NCBI GenBank assembly: GCA_028284905.1
Contig: JANQQU010000022.1
Span: 1 to 64,000 of the forward strand
Direction of reading: 5' to 3'
DNA: 64,000 nucleotides
From: Calditrichia bacterium
GTDB lineage: Bacteria; Calditrichota; Calditrichia; RBG-13-44-9; J075
Positions 34,483 to 44,442 of the stretch are shown piece after piece. The notes below the pieces were generated by a model. The model was not told the origin of the DNA. It made no database searches and worked only from the letters and a program-made list of their open reading frames with translations. A program made the translations under genes and the position numbers. How positions within the stretch are numbered: position 1 is the stretch's first letter; each line of letters opens with the position of its first letter.

Positions 34483-37400
34483 ATGAAAAAGCATGCGATA
34501 CTGGCAATACTTTTTCTAATGTTATTTTTTGGTAATAATAGCTATGGTCAAAGACTTCAGGCCGTTCATAACATTTCCGATCCCGGCCTTGATGTGGTAG
34601 ACCTTTACATAACGGTTCAGATTTTCACAATTTTTCTCGATGACATTATCTATCGAAATGGCCTTCCGATGACCGACGCGCCTTTCCCGGATACACCTAT
34701 CAATGTTGGGATCGCACCTGGTAATAGCGCAACAGCCAATGATACAATTCGAAATTTTACCGGTACCTTGCAGGCAAATGTGCTTTATGCCGGTCTTGCC
34801 TATGGCGTTCAGAATCCTGCGCAATTTGCCCCGAACCCCGATGGCCGGGATATCGGCCTGGATTTTACCCTGATGCCTAACGCGCGAACAGCCTCGACAT
34901 CAGCCGGGCAAACACAATTCGTCTTCTCACATGGTGTAACCGACGCGCCAACGGTTGATTTGGAAATTAGAAATGGTGCAAGCCTGGTGAATGATGCTGC
35001 TTATACCGATATTTCTCCCTATTTAACCGTAGGTGCATCGCAGCATATTTTTGATTTGAAAGATCAAAGCGGGGGCATTCTTCGCTCGTTTGAAGTCGAT
35101 TTTAGCACCTGGGCAGATAGTGCCATGGTTCTATTTCTTTCCGGCTTTCTGGATCCATCGCAAAATCAAAATGGGGCGGAATTAGGATTGTTCGGATTAA
35201 CGCCGGGGGGAGACATTCTCGAATTCCCTATCGTTGTCTTTAGCTTCCCGCCGGTCGTTACCAATCCGATCCCGAACCAAAATCAAAATGAAGATTTTGC
35301 CAGCTACACAGTAGCAAATTTAAACAATGTTTTTAGCGATGATGATACTCCCACATTGAACTACAGCGTAAGCACCGATGGCAATACGAATGCAGCAATT
35401 AATGGCTCAAATCTCACTTTGTCTTCTGTTGCCAATTTTAATGGCAGCAGTCAGGTGATTGTAAGCGCTACGGATGGTGAAGCGTCTGCATCGGATACTT
35501 TCCTGGTGAACATTGCTTCGGTAAATGATCCACCCACACTCAGCGGCATACCCGATCAGTCCTTTGCTGAAGACGGGCAGGCGACTACTGATCTCGATCA
35601 GTTTGTTAGCGATGCTGATCATAGCGACGCACAAATCGGTTTTTCCGCAACAGTGATTGCTGCCCAGGCGAATGGCAGTCCGCTGGAAATTACTACTGAT
35701 GATCTTTCCGTATCGATCGATCCGACGACGCACATTGCCACCTTTACGCCATCTGCGGATTCATCCGGCATCTTTACCGTCGTATTTACAGCGATCGACC
35801 CGGAAGAAGCGTCGGACACTGACACCGTAACCGTGACGGTTTCCGCGGAAAATGACCCCCCTGCTGTGTTGAATCCCATCGCAGATCAGGATCGCCAGGA
35901 GGATTTCGGTACATTTATCGCCGCGAATCTGGAAACTGTTTTCGGGGATATTGACTCGCCTTCTCTTACATACGATGTTACCACCGACGGCAATACAACC
36001 GCCCAACTATTTGGCTTAAACCTGTTGATTCATTCCGTAGATAATGTCTTTGGCAGTAGTGAGGTGACCGTCACCGCCAGCGATGGCGAGTTGGAAACCT
36101 CCGACGTATTTACCGTAAACCTGGCGGCGGTGAATGATGCGCCTGTCGTTATCGGTGCTGTTCCCGATCAAAACCTTGATGAAGATTTTGCAACCTATAT
36201 ACTTGCCGACTTCAATGAAGTGTTTAATGACGTCGATAACCCCAATTTGAATTTTGACTTCACATCTGACACCAATGTCGTCGCAGTGTTAATTGGTAGT
36301 GAATTGCAACTCTCATCAGTGTTGAACTTTAGTGGTGATGGGCAGATAATCCTGACGGCAAGTGATGGACAGTTTACCGCGCAGGATATCATTCAGGTGA
36401 ATGTTGCCGCGGTGAATGATGCACCTGTCCTCAGTAGCTTAGCCGATGTGCAATTCCTTGAAGATGGTGAGGCGACCCTTGAGTTGGGGCCGTCCCTCTC
36501 GGATGTCGACAACGATACCGCAGATGTTGTTCTGGGCGCGGAAGTGATTGCCGCAAGCAGCGGTGGTGTCCCGATTGAAGTGGATGTCGATGACCTCGAT
36601 ATTACCATCAATAATTCCACCGATATTGCCATGTTTAGCAGCAGTATGGATTCTTCCGGCATCTTTACAGTGGTATTCTCGGCAACAGACCCTGAAGGGG
36701 ATAGTGGATATGATACCATCAGTGTAACAGTTGAAGCTGTGAATGATCCTCCGGTCTTGATTAGTACAATTCCGGAACAGGAGCTCAATGAGGATTTTGA
36801 TGATTATGTAGTGGTCGATTTAAGCACGGTTTTCAGAGATGTTGATAATCCAAATCTCAACCTGACGGCAACCACGGATAGTAACACCATTGCGACAATT
36901 GACGGCACTAATTTGGTTCTCTCTTCGGTGCCAAACTTTTTTGGACAAAGCCAAATTACTGTAACGGCAAGTGATGGTGAATTTACGATTGAAGATGCAT
37001 TCGGCGCAGCACTGAATCCGATAAATGATCCGCCGGTGCTGGCGATTGAGGATTTCGAATTTCAGGAAGACGAGCAGGATAGCCTTGCCCTCGATCCGTT
37101 TCTCTCCGATGTTGATAACGCAGATGCAGAGATAGACTTAAGTGCAGAAGTCATCGCAGCGGCACCTTTGGGCATTCCCTTTGAAATCGATGTCACAGAC
37201 CTGACAGTCGTGATCGATCCGTTAACCCATTTCGCCCATTTTAGCAGTAGTATGGATTCTTCCGGGGTTTTCACCGTGGCATTTACTGCCACAGATCCGG
37301 AAGCCGCTGTTGGTTACGATACCATAAGCGTTACCCTTTCCGCTGTTAATGATCCTCCGGTCGTGGCAAATCCCGTCGCGGATCAAATTCTGGATGAAGA

Positions 37401-38841
37401 TTTTGCCACATTCATGGTGGTGGATCTTTACGATGTTTTCAGTGATGTTGACAATGCTGAGTTAAACTTTAGCGTCAGTACAGATTCTAATACAACAGCA
37501 ATGATTGATAGTGCAAAGTTGTATCTGTCATCTGTTCAGGATGTATTTGGCAGCAGCGAGGTTGTCGTAAGCGGAGATGATAGTGAGTTTTCCTTAGCAG
37601 ATACTTTTCAGGTAACCATTAATCCGGTGAACGATCCCCCGACATTAGCAATAGACGATTTTGAGCTGCTGGAGGATCAGGCAGATAGCCTCGCGCTGGA
37701 TCCTTTTCTGGAAGATGTGGACAATGCAGACAGCGAGATTACATTTACTGCGGAAGTTATTGACGCTGCCCCGGTGGGAGTGCCGTTTGAAATTGACGTA
37801 ACCGATTTGACAGTAGAGATAAATCCGCTAACTCATTATGCTCATTTTAGCAGCACAATGGACTCTTCTGGTGTTTTTACTGTCGTTTTTACCGCGACGG
37901 ATCCCGATCTGGCAGAAGCAACCGATACAATATCTGTCACTGTCGGGCCGGTCAATGATGCGCCATTTGTCAGCAGTCCTATCAGCGATATGTCCATCGA
38001 TGAAGACAGCGGTGTCAATCTGGTGATTAATAATCTCAATGATGTCTTTGACGATATTGATTCCGACCTGAGTTTTTTTGCCAGTAGTGATGGCAGCGGA
38101 ATTATTGTCAGCATTGTTAATGATGGGCTGGCAATAACACCGGATCCGGACTATTTTGGCGCAAACATGGTAATTGTAGTAGCGGATGATGGCGAGGAGA
38201 CAGCTTCTGACACCTTTCTGGTCGTCACTGAAAATGTCAATGATGCGCCGGAAACATTTGGCTTATTATCTCCGCCGGACGACTACCTGATTCCGGATAT
38301 TAACCTGCCGATCAATTTTTCCTGGGAAGCAGCGAACGATATTGATAATGATCCCCTCAGCTATACATTGCGGGTATTTAATGCCGGTCAGGATACCACT
38401 GTCTCCAATATTACCACAACATCGACCAGCTTTGATGGCAGTCAGTTTATTCAGCCAAATGCAGCTTACCGCTGGACGGTCAGTGTCGCCGATAGTTTTA
38501 CATCCACAGCCAGTAGCGACACGTTTGATATGGAATTCCTGGTTTCGGCAATTGACAATCCCTTGTCTAACGTTCCGGTGGAATTCGAACTGCAGCAGAA
38601 TTTCCCCAATCCGTTTAACCCGGCGACGCGAATTCGTTTCGGTATCCCTAAAGCGGTTCAGGTGAAAATTGAAGTATTTAATCTCTTGGGACAGCCGATG
38701 GCAATCCTGTTGAACGAGCATAAATCCCCGGGCTATTACGAAATAGATTTCGACGGTAGCAATTTTTCCAGCGGCATTTATTTATATAAAATTCAGGCAG
38801 GTAGTTTTCAGCAAATTCGTAAGATGATATTGATGAAGTAG
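34483..38841 (+). CDS. giant secreted cadherin-like repeat protein with T9SS sorting domain
   Basis: A 1452-residue exported protein. Signal peptide 'AILAILFLMLFFGNNSYGQ' is followed by a DUF4397-type N-terminal domain ('LQAVHNISDPGLDVVDLYI' and 'FVFSHGVTDAPTVDLEI', about 20-255). About ten Ig-like repeats of roughly 100 residues follow. They are recognisable by 'VNDPPVLxxxxDQxLxEDFATYxVxDLxxVFxDVDN', 'LSSVxNFxGSSQVTVTASDGE' and 'FSSSMDSSGIFTVVFTATDPE', matching the 'tandem-95'/cadherin-like surface repeats of marine bacteria. After 'TFGLLSPPDDYLIPDINLPINFSW' comes a fibronectin-like domain, and the T9SS sorting domain ends the protein ('QNFPNPFNPATRIRFGIP', 'SSGIYLYKI', 'RKMILMK'). A surface adhesin role is likely. 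The ATG at 34483 has gaagggag upstream. Confidence 0.92.
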   Translation: MKKHAILAILFLMLFFGNNSYGQRLQAVHNISDPGLDVVDLYITVQIFTIFLDDIIYRNGLPMTDAPFPDTPINVGIAPGNSATANDTIRNFTGTLQANVLYAGLAYGVQNPAQFAPNPDGRDIGLDFTLMPNARTASTSAGQTQFVFSHGVTDAPTVDLEIRNGASLVNDAAYTDISPYLTVGASQHIFDLKDQSGGILRSFEVDFSTWADSAMVLFLSGFLDPSQNQNGAELGLFGLTPGGDILEFPIVVFSFPPVVTNPIPNQNQNEDFASYTVANLNNVFSDDDTPTLNYSVSTDGNTNAAINGSNLTLSSVANFNGSSQVIVSATDGEASASDTFLVNIASVNDPPTLSGIPDQSFAEDGQATTDLDQFVSDADHSDAQIGFSATVIAAQANGSPLEITTDDLSVSIDPTTHIATFTPSADSSGIFTVVFTAIDPEEASDTDTVTVTVSAENDPPAVLNPIADQDRQEDFGTFIAANLETVFGDIDSPSLTYDVTTDGNTTAQLFGLNLLIHSVDNVFGSSEVTVTASDGELETSDVFTVNLAAVNDAPVVIGAVPDQNLDEDFATYILADFNEVFNDVDNPNLNFDFTSDTNVVAVLIGSELQLSSVLNFSGDGQIILTASDGQFTAQDIIQVNVAAVNDAPVLSSLADVQFLEDGEATLELGPSLSDVDNDTADVVLGAEVIAASSGGVPIEVDVDDLDITINNSTDIAMFSSSMDSSGIFTVVFSATDPEGDSGYDTISVTVEAVNDPPVLISTIPEQELNEDFDDYVVVDLSTVFRDVDNPNLNLTATTDSNTIATIDGTNLVLSSVPNFFGQSQITVTASDGEFTIEDAFGAALNPINDPPVLAIEDFEFQEDEQDSLALDPFLSDVDNADAEIDLSAEVIAAAPLGIPFEIDVTDLTVVIDPLTHFAHFSSSMDSSGVFTVAFTATDPEAAVGYDTISVTLSAVNDPPVVANPVADQILDEDFATFMVVDLYDVFSDVDNAELNFSVSTDSNTTAMIDSAKLYLSSVQDVFGSSEVVVSGDDSEFSLADTFQVTINPVNDPPTLAIDDFELLEDQADSLALDPFLEDVDNADSEITFTAEVIDAAPVGVPFEIDVTDLTVEINPLTHYAHFSSTMDSSGVFTVVFTATDPDLAEATDTISVTVGPVNDAPFVSSPISDMSIDEDSGVNLVINNLNDVFDDIDSDLSFFASSDGSGIIVSIVNDGLAITPDPDYFGANMVIVVADDGEETASDTFLVVTENVNDAPETFGLLSPPDDYLIPDINLPINFSWEAANDIDNDPLSYTLRVFNAGQDTTVSNITTTSTSFDGSQFIQPNAAYRWTVSVADSFTSTASSDTFDMEFLVSAIDNPLSNVPVEFELQQNFPNPFNPATRIRFGIPKAVQVKIEVFNLLGQPMAILLNEHKSPGYYEIDFDGSNFSSGIYLYKIQAGSFQQIRKMILMK

Positions 38842-38898
38842 ATTGAATTTATTGCAGTATGTCCGGAACCGACTGGTTGCCGGATATACTGCAAATAC

Positions 38899-40020
38899 TT
38901 ATTCTTCGGTTTGTATTTCTGCCAACTTTTTACATTTGAACGATCTTTCCTGGTCTTTACAATGTAAGTAAAAATCTTTATTCTCTTCCTTACCGTTCCA
39001 CACCAAAACAGATTCCGGTTTTTCCAGAAAAATTTTCAACTTTTCCAGGGTTTGTCCCGGTAAATAATTCTGACTGATATAGTCGATGCTGTTGGAAGAT
39101 TCTCCTTTGATAATTTTCTTATCATGAAAGGCCCGGTCTTTGATGGCGAGAAACTTTTTGTAATTCACCGGAGAAAAGAACTGCAAAAATGACTGCAGAT
39201 GATCATAATACGAATCCAGGGATTCCCGGCTCCCAATAATATTGATCAGCTTATCGAAACCATTATCGTAAGCGATATCAAAAGGTTTTCGCCGATCCTT
39301 ACATTTGATGTCCTCTTCCGCGCCAGCTTTTAGAAGCCTGATTACAATATCGAAAAAACCTTTCTCGCAGGCGAGGTGGAGAGGGGTATGCCCCTGCTTA
39401 TTCTTTTTATTAATTTGGGCGTTATCCTGAATTAATGCTTCAACAATATGAATATGGCCGTTTGCACATGCTTCATGCAGGGGAGTGTTTTTCGGTTTAT
39501 CGGATTTATTCAACTTTTGCGGTAATTGCAGCAGGCGATTCACGACTTTTAAGTGCCCATTACGTGCAGCCAATAATATCGGTGTTTCCTTGTTCTTATT
39601 GCGGATATTGTGTTTGACACCGGCGATGATCAAATAATTAACAATATCTATTCGCCCTTTTTGGGAGGATACATGTAAGGGCGTATCTTTGTTTTTGCCA
39701 TCTTTAGCATTGATGAAATGCGCTCTTTCCATGAGCTGGCGCGCGATTTCTGTATGGCCTTTATCGCAGGCAACATGTAAGGGCAGCTGACCTTCTTTGT
39801 TAAAAATATCCGGAATTGCCTCTGCTTTTAGGAGCATTGCACAAATGCTCTCTTCACCATTGCGGGCAACTTTATGCAATGGAACCTCCCCAAAAATATC
39901 TCTTTGATTTATCCTGGCTTGATTACGATCCAACAAATACTGAATCTTGGCAGCTTCCTTATCTTCTGCCAGCTTTAATATAGAACGCTTTTTTCTCCAG
40001 AATTTGGGATACTTTTTCAT
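38899..40020 (-). CDS. ankyrin-repeat protein
   Basis: A 373-residue cytoplasmic protein with no signal peptide. Residues about 20-255 hold seven ankyrin repeats, each with the 'G.TPLH.A...G..eIv..Ll..GA' form: 'GEVPLHKVARNGEESICAML', 'GQLPLHVACDKGHTEIARQL', 'DTPLHVSSQKGRIDIVNYLI', 'ETPILLAARNGHLKVVNRLL', 'NTPLHEACANGHIHIVEALI', 'HTPLHLACEKGFFDIVIRLL', 'RKPFDIAYDNGFDKLINII'. The C-terminal ~120 residues are mixed helical/charged and unmatched. The start ATG at 40020 has ggagg 7 bases upstream; a start 13 codons earlier is less likely. The target protein cannot be inferred. Confidence 0.88.
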   Translation of the reverse strand: MKKYPKFWRKKRSILKLAEDKEAAKIQYLLDRNQARINQRDIFGEVPLHKVARNGEESICAMLLKAEAIPDIFNKEGQLPLHVACDKGHTEIARQLMERAHFINAKDGKNKDTPLHVSSQKGRIDIVNYLIIAGVKHNIRNKNKETPILLAARNGHLKVVNRLLQLPQKLNKSDKPKNTPLHEACANGHIHIVEALIQDNAQINKKNKQGHTPLHLACEKGFFDIVIRLLKAGAEEDIKCKDRRKPFDIAYDNGFDKLINIIGSRESLDSYYDHLQSFLQFFSPVNYKKFLAIKDRAFHDKKIIKGESSNSIDYISQNYLPGQTLEKLKIFLEKPESVLVWNGKEENKDFYLHCKDQERSFKCKKLAEIQTEE

Positions 40021-40285
40021 TGGAAACCTCCGTTGTCTGGAATCCGGAATAGATTTCAAAGACCGGTATATTTTACCCGGAAGCTGTTCGTAAAATTTAA
40101 GAACTACTTCTCTATACCTGTTTTACAGCTTAGCGTATAAGCCGCAGGGATAATTTTTTTATCTGTTTCTATATTTGAGTGGCTGGAAAAAAGTAAGGAT
40201 TTTAGTATAATTATGCAAATGGAAATAGTTTCGGAGAGGGATTCAAGGGACCCCGATTTTTTCCGAACCGGGATCCCCTGGAAGG

Positions 40286-41590
40286 TTAATCTGCGAAAAT
40301 GCGGATTGGATTAGTGTAGAAAAGCCAGTCCGGTTCACCATTCTGGATGCTACGTCCCCGCGCGCGAATAACAATACCTCCATCCGGTACAACAATTTTT
40401 TCGCTAAACTCAATGCGATGTACAGATGGTGATTTTTTGTATAAGGAACGCGCCCCGTCTTCACTAATGCCAATGAGTTCTATTTCGTCAATCTTGTTTG
40501 GATTCCCTTCCCAGTCTTCCGCAGGAAGTTCGTAATTCAATTCAACTTGTAACTCCATGCCTTCAGTGGCGGCAATCTGTTCCCCGGGAAATGCCGGCCG
40601 CTTCAACCCTTTTCCGGAAACAGTAAGGATAACTTCCCGGACAATCTGCCCGTGAGCGGCAAAGAAGGTGCCGGCTCGCAAAGCACGCATCACACCGGTG
40701 CTGGTTTTCTCCGGGACGTAAAGCCAGGTTTCAGAAAATTCTCCCGGCCAGAAATCATAAAAACTTTTTGGATTGTCACTATGAAAGTCTGAGGGTGCCC
40801 GAGCGCCCCAAACATCAATACCTTCCTGGAGGAGCATATCCCATGCGTCGCCAATTGTCGCTGCGGCCGGATCCCAACGGTCAACCGGCTTTACATCGTA
40901 TTGATAGGAGCAGAGCGGAAATTTTCCCTGGCGTTGATGGCCCGGCGCGCCGGAAAAACCGACAACTGCATAATTGATGCTGCGCCACCAGCGCATATCC
41001 GCTACGATATCTGTGCTTTTTTTTCTTTTCCGGGAAGGGTGATTTATAAGTACCAGCGGAGTGGCAAATCCGGGTTCTTTTTGTTTGGGCAGCCATTCGA
41101 GTGCTTCCCGAGTAAGGCTGGTATCATGTGTATCTCGTTTCAGGTCATCAAAACGCTCTTTAAATTCCATGAGAACCTGGGCGCTGTTCGGGGAATTGTC
41201 CAGCAGTAGCGTTGCATGTTCATCGCCGCCATAGGGGGGAATATTCCACTCGGCGCCGCTGAGAATCAGCAATTCCGGATACGCTGCTCGTGCCGCCTCC
41301 AGGTTCTCAAAGTATTCCGGCGTTGCGGCATCTTCATCCCGATCGGAATGATCAGTAATGGCAATAATGTCGCAACCATGTGCAATTGCTTCTTTCGCAA
41401 TTCTCTCAATGTAATATTTTCCATCGCTAAATTTGGTATGAACATGGGTATCTGCTTTCATCCAATATCCTTTACCCATGTATTCCACTTGTTTAATGAA
41501 TCGGGCGTTTTTTTCACCTTCACAGGAAAAAAACAGGCTGAAGAGCAATCCCATAACCACATTCAATTTCAGAAATCCATTTCGCTTCAC
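40286..41590 (-). CDS. PHP-domain metallohydrolase, lipoprotein
   Basis: A 434-residue protein. The start is a GTG at 41590, with aggagg 7 bases upstream; longer ATG starts have no ribosome site. It begins with a lipoprotein signal ('GLLFSLFFSCEGE'). The PHP/CehA-like domain follows: 'MKADTHVHTKFSDGKY' (HxH), 'CDIIAITDHSDRDED' (DH), 'LLILSGAEWNIPPYGGDEHATLLL' (E and H), 'LVLINHPSRK' (H) and 'WGARAPSDFHSDNPKSF' (D-x-H). The metal-binding set is complete. A C-terminal beta domain (about 325-434) ends the protein. Related enzymes cleave phosphoesters or carbamates outside the cytoplasm. The substrate is unknown. Confidence 0.88.
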   Translation of the reverse strand: MKRNGFLKLNVVMGLLFSLFFSCEGEKNARFIKQVEYMGKGYWMKADTHVHTKFSDGKYYIERIAKEAIAHGCDIIAITDHSDRDEDAATPEYFENLEAARAAYPELLILSGAEWNIPPYGGDEHATLLLDNSPNSAQVLMEFKERFDDLKRDTHDTSLTREALEWLPKQKEPGFATPLVLINHPSRKRKKSTDIVADMRWWRSINYAVVGFSGAPGHQRQGKFPLCSYQYDVKPVDRWDPAAATIGDAWDMLLQEGIDVWGARAPSDFHSDNPKSFYDFWPGEFSETWLYVPEKTSTGVMRALRAGTFFAAHGQIVREVILTVSGKGLKRPAFPGEQIAATEGMELQVELNYELPAEDWEGNPNKIDEIELIGISEDGARSLYKKSPSVHRIEFSEKIVVPDGGIVIRARGRSIQNGEPDWLFYTNPIRIFAD

Positions 41591-41817
41591 GTCACTTCCT
41601 CCTTGGTTAACCATCGACGTTTCCATGCAGTTTGAATAATTCATTAGTAACGGTTTTTTCGCGATTGTATGTGATAGTCCTAATAAAAAAGCGGCGGTGA
41701 ATTCAAATTTTGAAAAAAAATGTCAGCGGGAAAGAGAAGAGGAGTAAAAAGAATAAGTGGGAAATATATAAAAGTTATACTGAGAAAGTGTTCGCAAATT
41801 TTAAATCTGAATCTGCG

Positions 41818-42348
41818 CTAATAGTGCATTTTCCCATAAAATATTTTCCGGATAATACTCCTGCCCCGGAAAGCAACATAAAGGAGAATGCCCTCAATCA
41901 TGCCCAATAATCCGGAAAAGAAGATGTAGTTCATTCTTCGGAAAAAGAATATGTAGAAGGTGAGCGTAACGGATGAGAAGGCCAACAGCAGGATGATCAG
42001 CGCCAATGCCCGGTTAAATTCAATAACATTATCCGGGGTTTCGATGCGATAGAGTATTTCCAGGATGATACAACTGAGGGCAATGCCGACGGCTAGTGCC
42101 ATCCAGTCGAGACGAATAGAACTGCGGTAAATGCTCTTCCAGTCTATTTCATCGGAATATCCAAAGGTTGGCAAGCCCTGAAATTCTCCGGCGATTGATG
42201 CCAGCCAAATACAGGCCATAATAACGCCGGCCCACCAGGCAGAGCCATGCCGGCTGGTGGTAAAATGGGCGACATATGCAGTAGAGAGCAAGATTAAGCC
42301 AATAAACCCTACGAATACAAAGAACATGAAGGCTCTGGCAGTTTCCAT
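41818..42348 (-). CDS. hypothetical five-helix membrane protein
   Basis: A 176-residue integral membrane protein. Predicted helices are 'AFMFFVFVGFIGLILLSTAYVAHF', 'AWWAGVIMACIWLASIAG', 'LDWMALAVGIALSCIILEILY', 'ALALIILLLAFSSVTLTFYIFF' and 'YIFFSGLLGMIEGILLYVAF'. I do not recognise the family and there are no catalytic motifs. An agagga site lies upstream of the ATG. The neighbours (PHP hydrolase and hisS, same strand) do not suggest a role. Confidence 0.65.
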   Translation of the reverse strand: METARAFMFFVFVGFIGLILLSTAYVAHFTTSRHGSAWWAGVIMACIWLASIAGEFQGLPTFGYSDEIDWKSIYRSSIRLDWMALAVGIALSCIILEILYRIETPDNVIEFNRALALIILLLAFSSVTLTFYIFFFRRMNYIFFSGLLGMIEGILLYVAFRGRSIIRKIFYGKMHY

Positions 42349-42529
42349 CTCTGGGATCCTCTGGTTATCTTAGCTGGTGTTCAGGTCGCGCTTCAACAAT
42401 TGCCGTCTGCTGCTATCATCCGATTTCTGCAACAGGCTGCATCAAAATGAATGATGCAAAAGAAATAACGCGTAAATATAATATATTTTAGTATTTCGTC
42501 AAATAAATTTCTTCCGTACGGAATATCCT

Positions 42530-43789
42530 TTAGAGTGCGTCATAGGATACTGTCGATTCTGTTCCGGAGGCGAGATCTTTCACATAGACCTGTTTTTTCT
42601 CCCACTCATCCGGTGCAATCATCACAACCCGGCCGGCGCCAATCCGATTTGCGTTTTTAAAGACCCACTTGGCCTTTTTCGCTTCCAGCACTAAATCGAC
42701 AGAACGGCCTTTTTTGCGAAGCTTGGCAGCGGTGGCCATGGCGACGTCCCGCAGGGATTCCGTCATTGCAAAGACGACATCATCGATGTTCGCTGTTAAT
42801 TCCGGCAGTAAGTTTTTTTCCTTGAGCAACTCGACAATAACGACATCGCCGAAACCGAAGCCACAAGCCGGGATATCTTTACCACCAAAGGTAGAGAGCA
42901 AACGGTCGTAGCGCCCGCCGCCGCAGATCGCCCTTAGAGTGCCACCGGTATCGAACGCTTCGAACACTGTCCCGGTATAATACGCCAAGCCGCGCACAAT
43001 GGATGGATCAAAAGATAGCCAATCGCTATACCCATAAGCTTCGGCAAGATTAAAGAGGGTTTTCAGCTCTTCAATAACCGGGAAGTCGCCATCAAGCACT
43101 TTTTCCAGTTCATCCAGCGACCGAACGGAAAGCGTTTCGATAATGCGATCAACAACTGCCGGTTTGATCTCTAGCGCTGCCATATCGGCTTCAATCGCTT
43201 CCCGGGGGAGTTTTTCCAATTTGTCTACCAGAACGCACACCGGGGCGAACTTTTCATCGGGAATGTCCAGGGCAGCCAATACACTTTGCAGCAGCTTACG
43301 GTTGGACACTCGAATTTTCAGGTCGTTTTCGCTTAAACCAAGCTGCTTGAAAAATGTAACGATAACAGCAAGCAATTCAGCTTCTGCAGTAACGCCAGGC
43401 ACGCCAAAAATATCTACATTCCATTGGTAGTGCTCGCGGCGCCGCCCCCGGGTGGTTCGTTCATATCGCCAGCATTGGGGAATGCTAAACCATTTTGCCG
43501 GGAGTGTCAGGGAGCCGCCTTTTTGCAAAATCAGACGGGCAAGGGAAGGGGTCATCTCCGGTCTTAATGTTACCCGGCGGCCTCCCTTGTCTTCAAAGTT
43601 GTACAGCTGGGCAGTAATTTCTTCTCCGGCTTTACGAATGTATAATTCTTCAGATTCTAGTATTGGTGCATCATATTCTTCGAAGCCGAATTTACGAGCG
43701 GCATCCCGGAAATTTGCAAATAACCAATTTTGCAAACGCATATCTTCCGGAAAGAAATCACGCGTGCCGCGCAGTGGACTGGTTTTCAT
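42530..43789 (-). CDS. hisS: histidyl-tRNA synthetase
   Basis: A 419-residue class II synthetase. Motif 1 region 'SPLRGTRDFFPEDMRLQNWLF', motif 2 'TLRPEMTPSLARLIL' with 'CWRYERTTRGRRREHYQWNVDIFG', the histidine-specific loop 'RGLAYYTGTVFEAF', and motif 3 'GGGRYDRLLSTFGGKDIPACGFGFGDV' are all present. A C-terminal anticodon-binding domain (about 325-419) follows. It charges tRNA-His with histidine in the cytoplasm. The ATG at 43789, with aggaag upstream, is preferred over a start 12 codons further up. Confidence 0.97.
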   Translation of the reverse strand: MKTSPLRGTRDFFPEDMRLQNWLFANFRDAARKFGFEEYDAPILESEELYIRKAGEEITAQLYNFEDKGGRRVTLRPEMTPSLARLILQKGGSLTLPAKWFSIPQCWRYERTTRGRRREHYQWNVDIFGVPGVTAEAELLAVIVTFFKQLGLSENDLKIRVSNRKLLQSVLAALDIPDEKFAPVCVLVDKLEKLPREAIEADMAALEIKPAVVDRIIETLSVRSLDELEKVLDGDFPVIEELKTLFNLAEAYGYSDWLSFDPSIVRGLAYYTGTVFEAFDTGGTLRAICGGGRYDRLLSTFGGKDIPACGFGFGDVVIVELLKEKNLLPELTANIDDVVFAMTESLRDVAMATAAKLRKKGRSVDLVLEAKKAKWVFKNANRIGAGRVVMIAPDEWEKKQVYVKDLASGTESTVSYDAL

Positions 43790-44416
43790 AGTGCTTCCTG
43801 TAATAAATATTTTACTGCAAATCAAATATTAAAGATGTATAGAACGCAGTTAAAGCGTAGCGTTCGCGAGTCCGGCAAAGATACGCACGACCCTGCGCTT
43901 ATTACAAGCGGAAATCGATATAAGTAAGCAGTAAGACATTTGCAGTTTGATTAAACACAGCATTAAAAAGATGACCGCTACAGTTCACTGTCATTTGCCC
44001 ATTTGTAAATTTACAAATTTGCAAATGGCAATCATATAAACCCGCGATCAAATTATTTTCAAAACATTGTCTTTTTACTACTTAGCTAAGGTAGCAACCA
44101 ATATGTCCATTCCTGCTTGTGTAGTGCATGATGTAAATAACGATATAGCGATTATTTCTTTAAAACAGTGCATAAGTAACGGTTTTTGGAAAATACCTGA
44201 TTTTTTCGTGAACTTAATCACTTGAAAATATGTGGAGTACTATTCATTACATTCTGGAGAAAGTAGTAAGGTATATGGTTGGATTTGCATGCCTCTTTTA
44301 CCCTAAACATTGAAATCTGAGTTACTAGGAAAATAATATCGGCCGAGAGGTATTTGCTGAGATTAGTAGCATTTTTTAATTCACAGCTAGCCGGGCGACG
44401 CTTATCTCCTTTAATG
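43790..44416. other. intergenic region before the sulfated-glycan/pyrrolyl cluster
   Basis: About 630 AT-rich bases between divergent hisS and the GT4 gene. Apart from the palindrome at 43992 I see no gene; the only frame over 60 codons (44218-44424, minus) lacks a ribosome site and protein-like composition. It should hold the hisS promoter and the promoter of the 12-gene cluster, but I cannot fix a -35/-10 pair with confidence. Confidence 0.5.
43992..44027. repeat. AT-rich palindrome
   Basis: The 18-base perfect palindrome atttgtaaatttacaaat (44001-44018) flanked by catttgc and gcaaatg, giving a nested stem. The words recall the caaatggg elements at 4454 and 9031. Confidence 0.6.
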
Positions 44417-44436
44417 ACTATCAAACAGGTGATAGT
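44417..44436 (+). promoter_or_regulatory. inverted repeat over the ribosome site of the first cluster gene
   Basis: actatca (44417-44423), six bases aacagg, tgatagt (44430-44436), ending 6 bases before the ATG at 44443. The Shine-Dalgarno-like agg lies in the loop/second arm, so the hairpin could act on translation of the cluster's first gene or be a protein operator. Confidence 0.5.
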
Positions 44437-44442
44437 GTAAAA

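Noticed and set aside
40240-40285. Terminator after the PHP gene
   Set aside because: gggaccccg and cgggatccc can pair with a mismatch, but the T run lies inside the loop and not after the stem, so I do not call it.
44218-44424. Minus-strand frame of 68 residues before the cluster
   Set aside because: No ribosome site, odd composition, and it covers the expected promoter region of the cluster.
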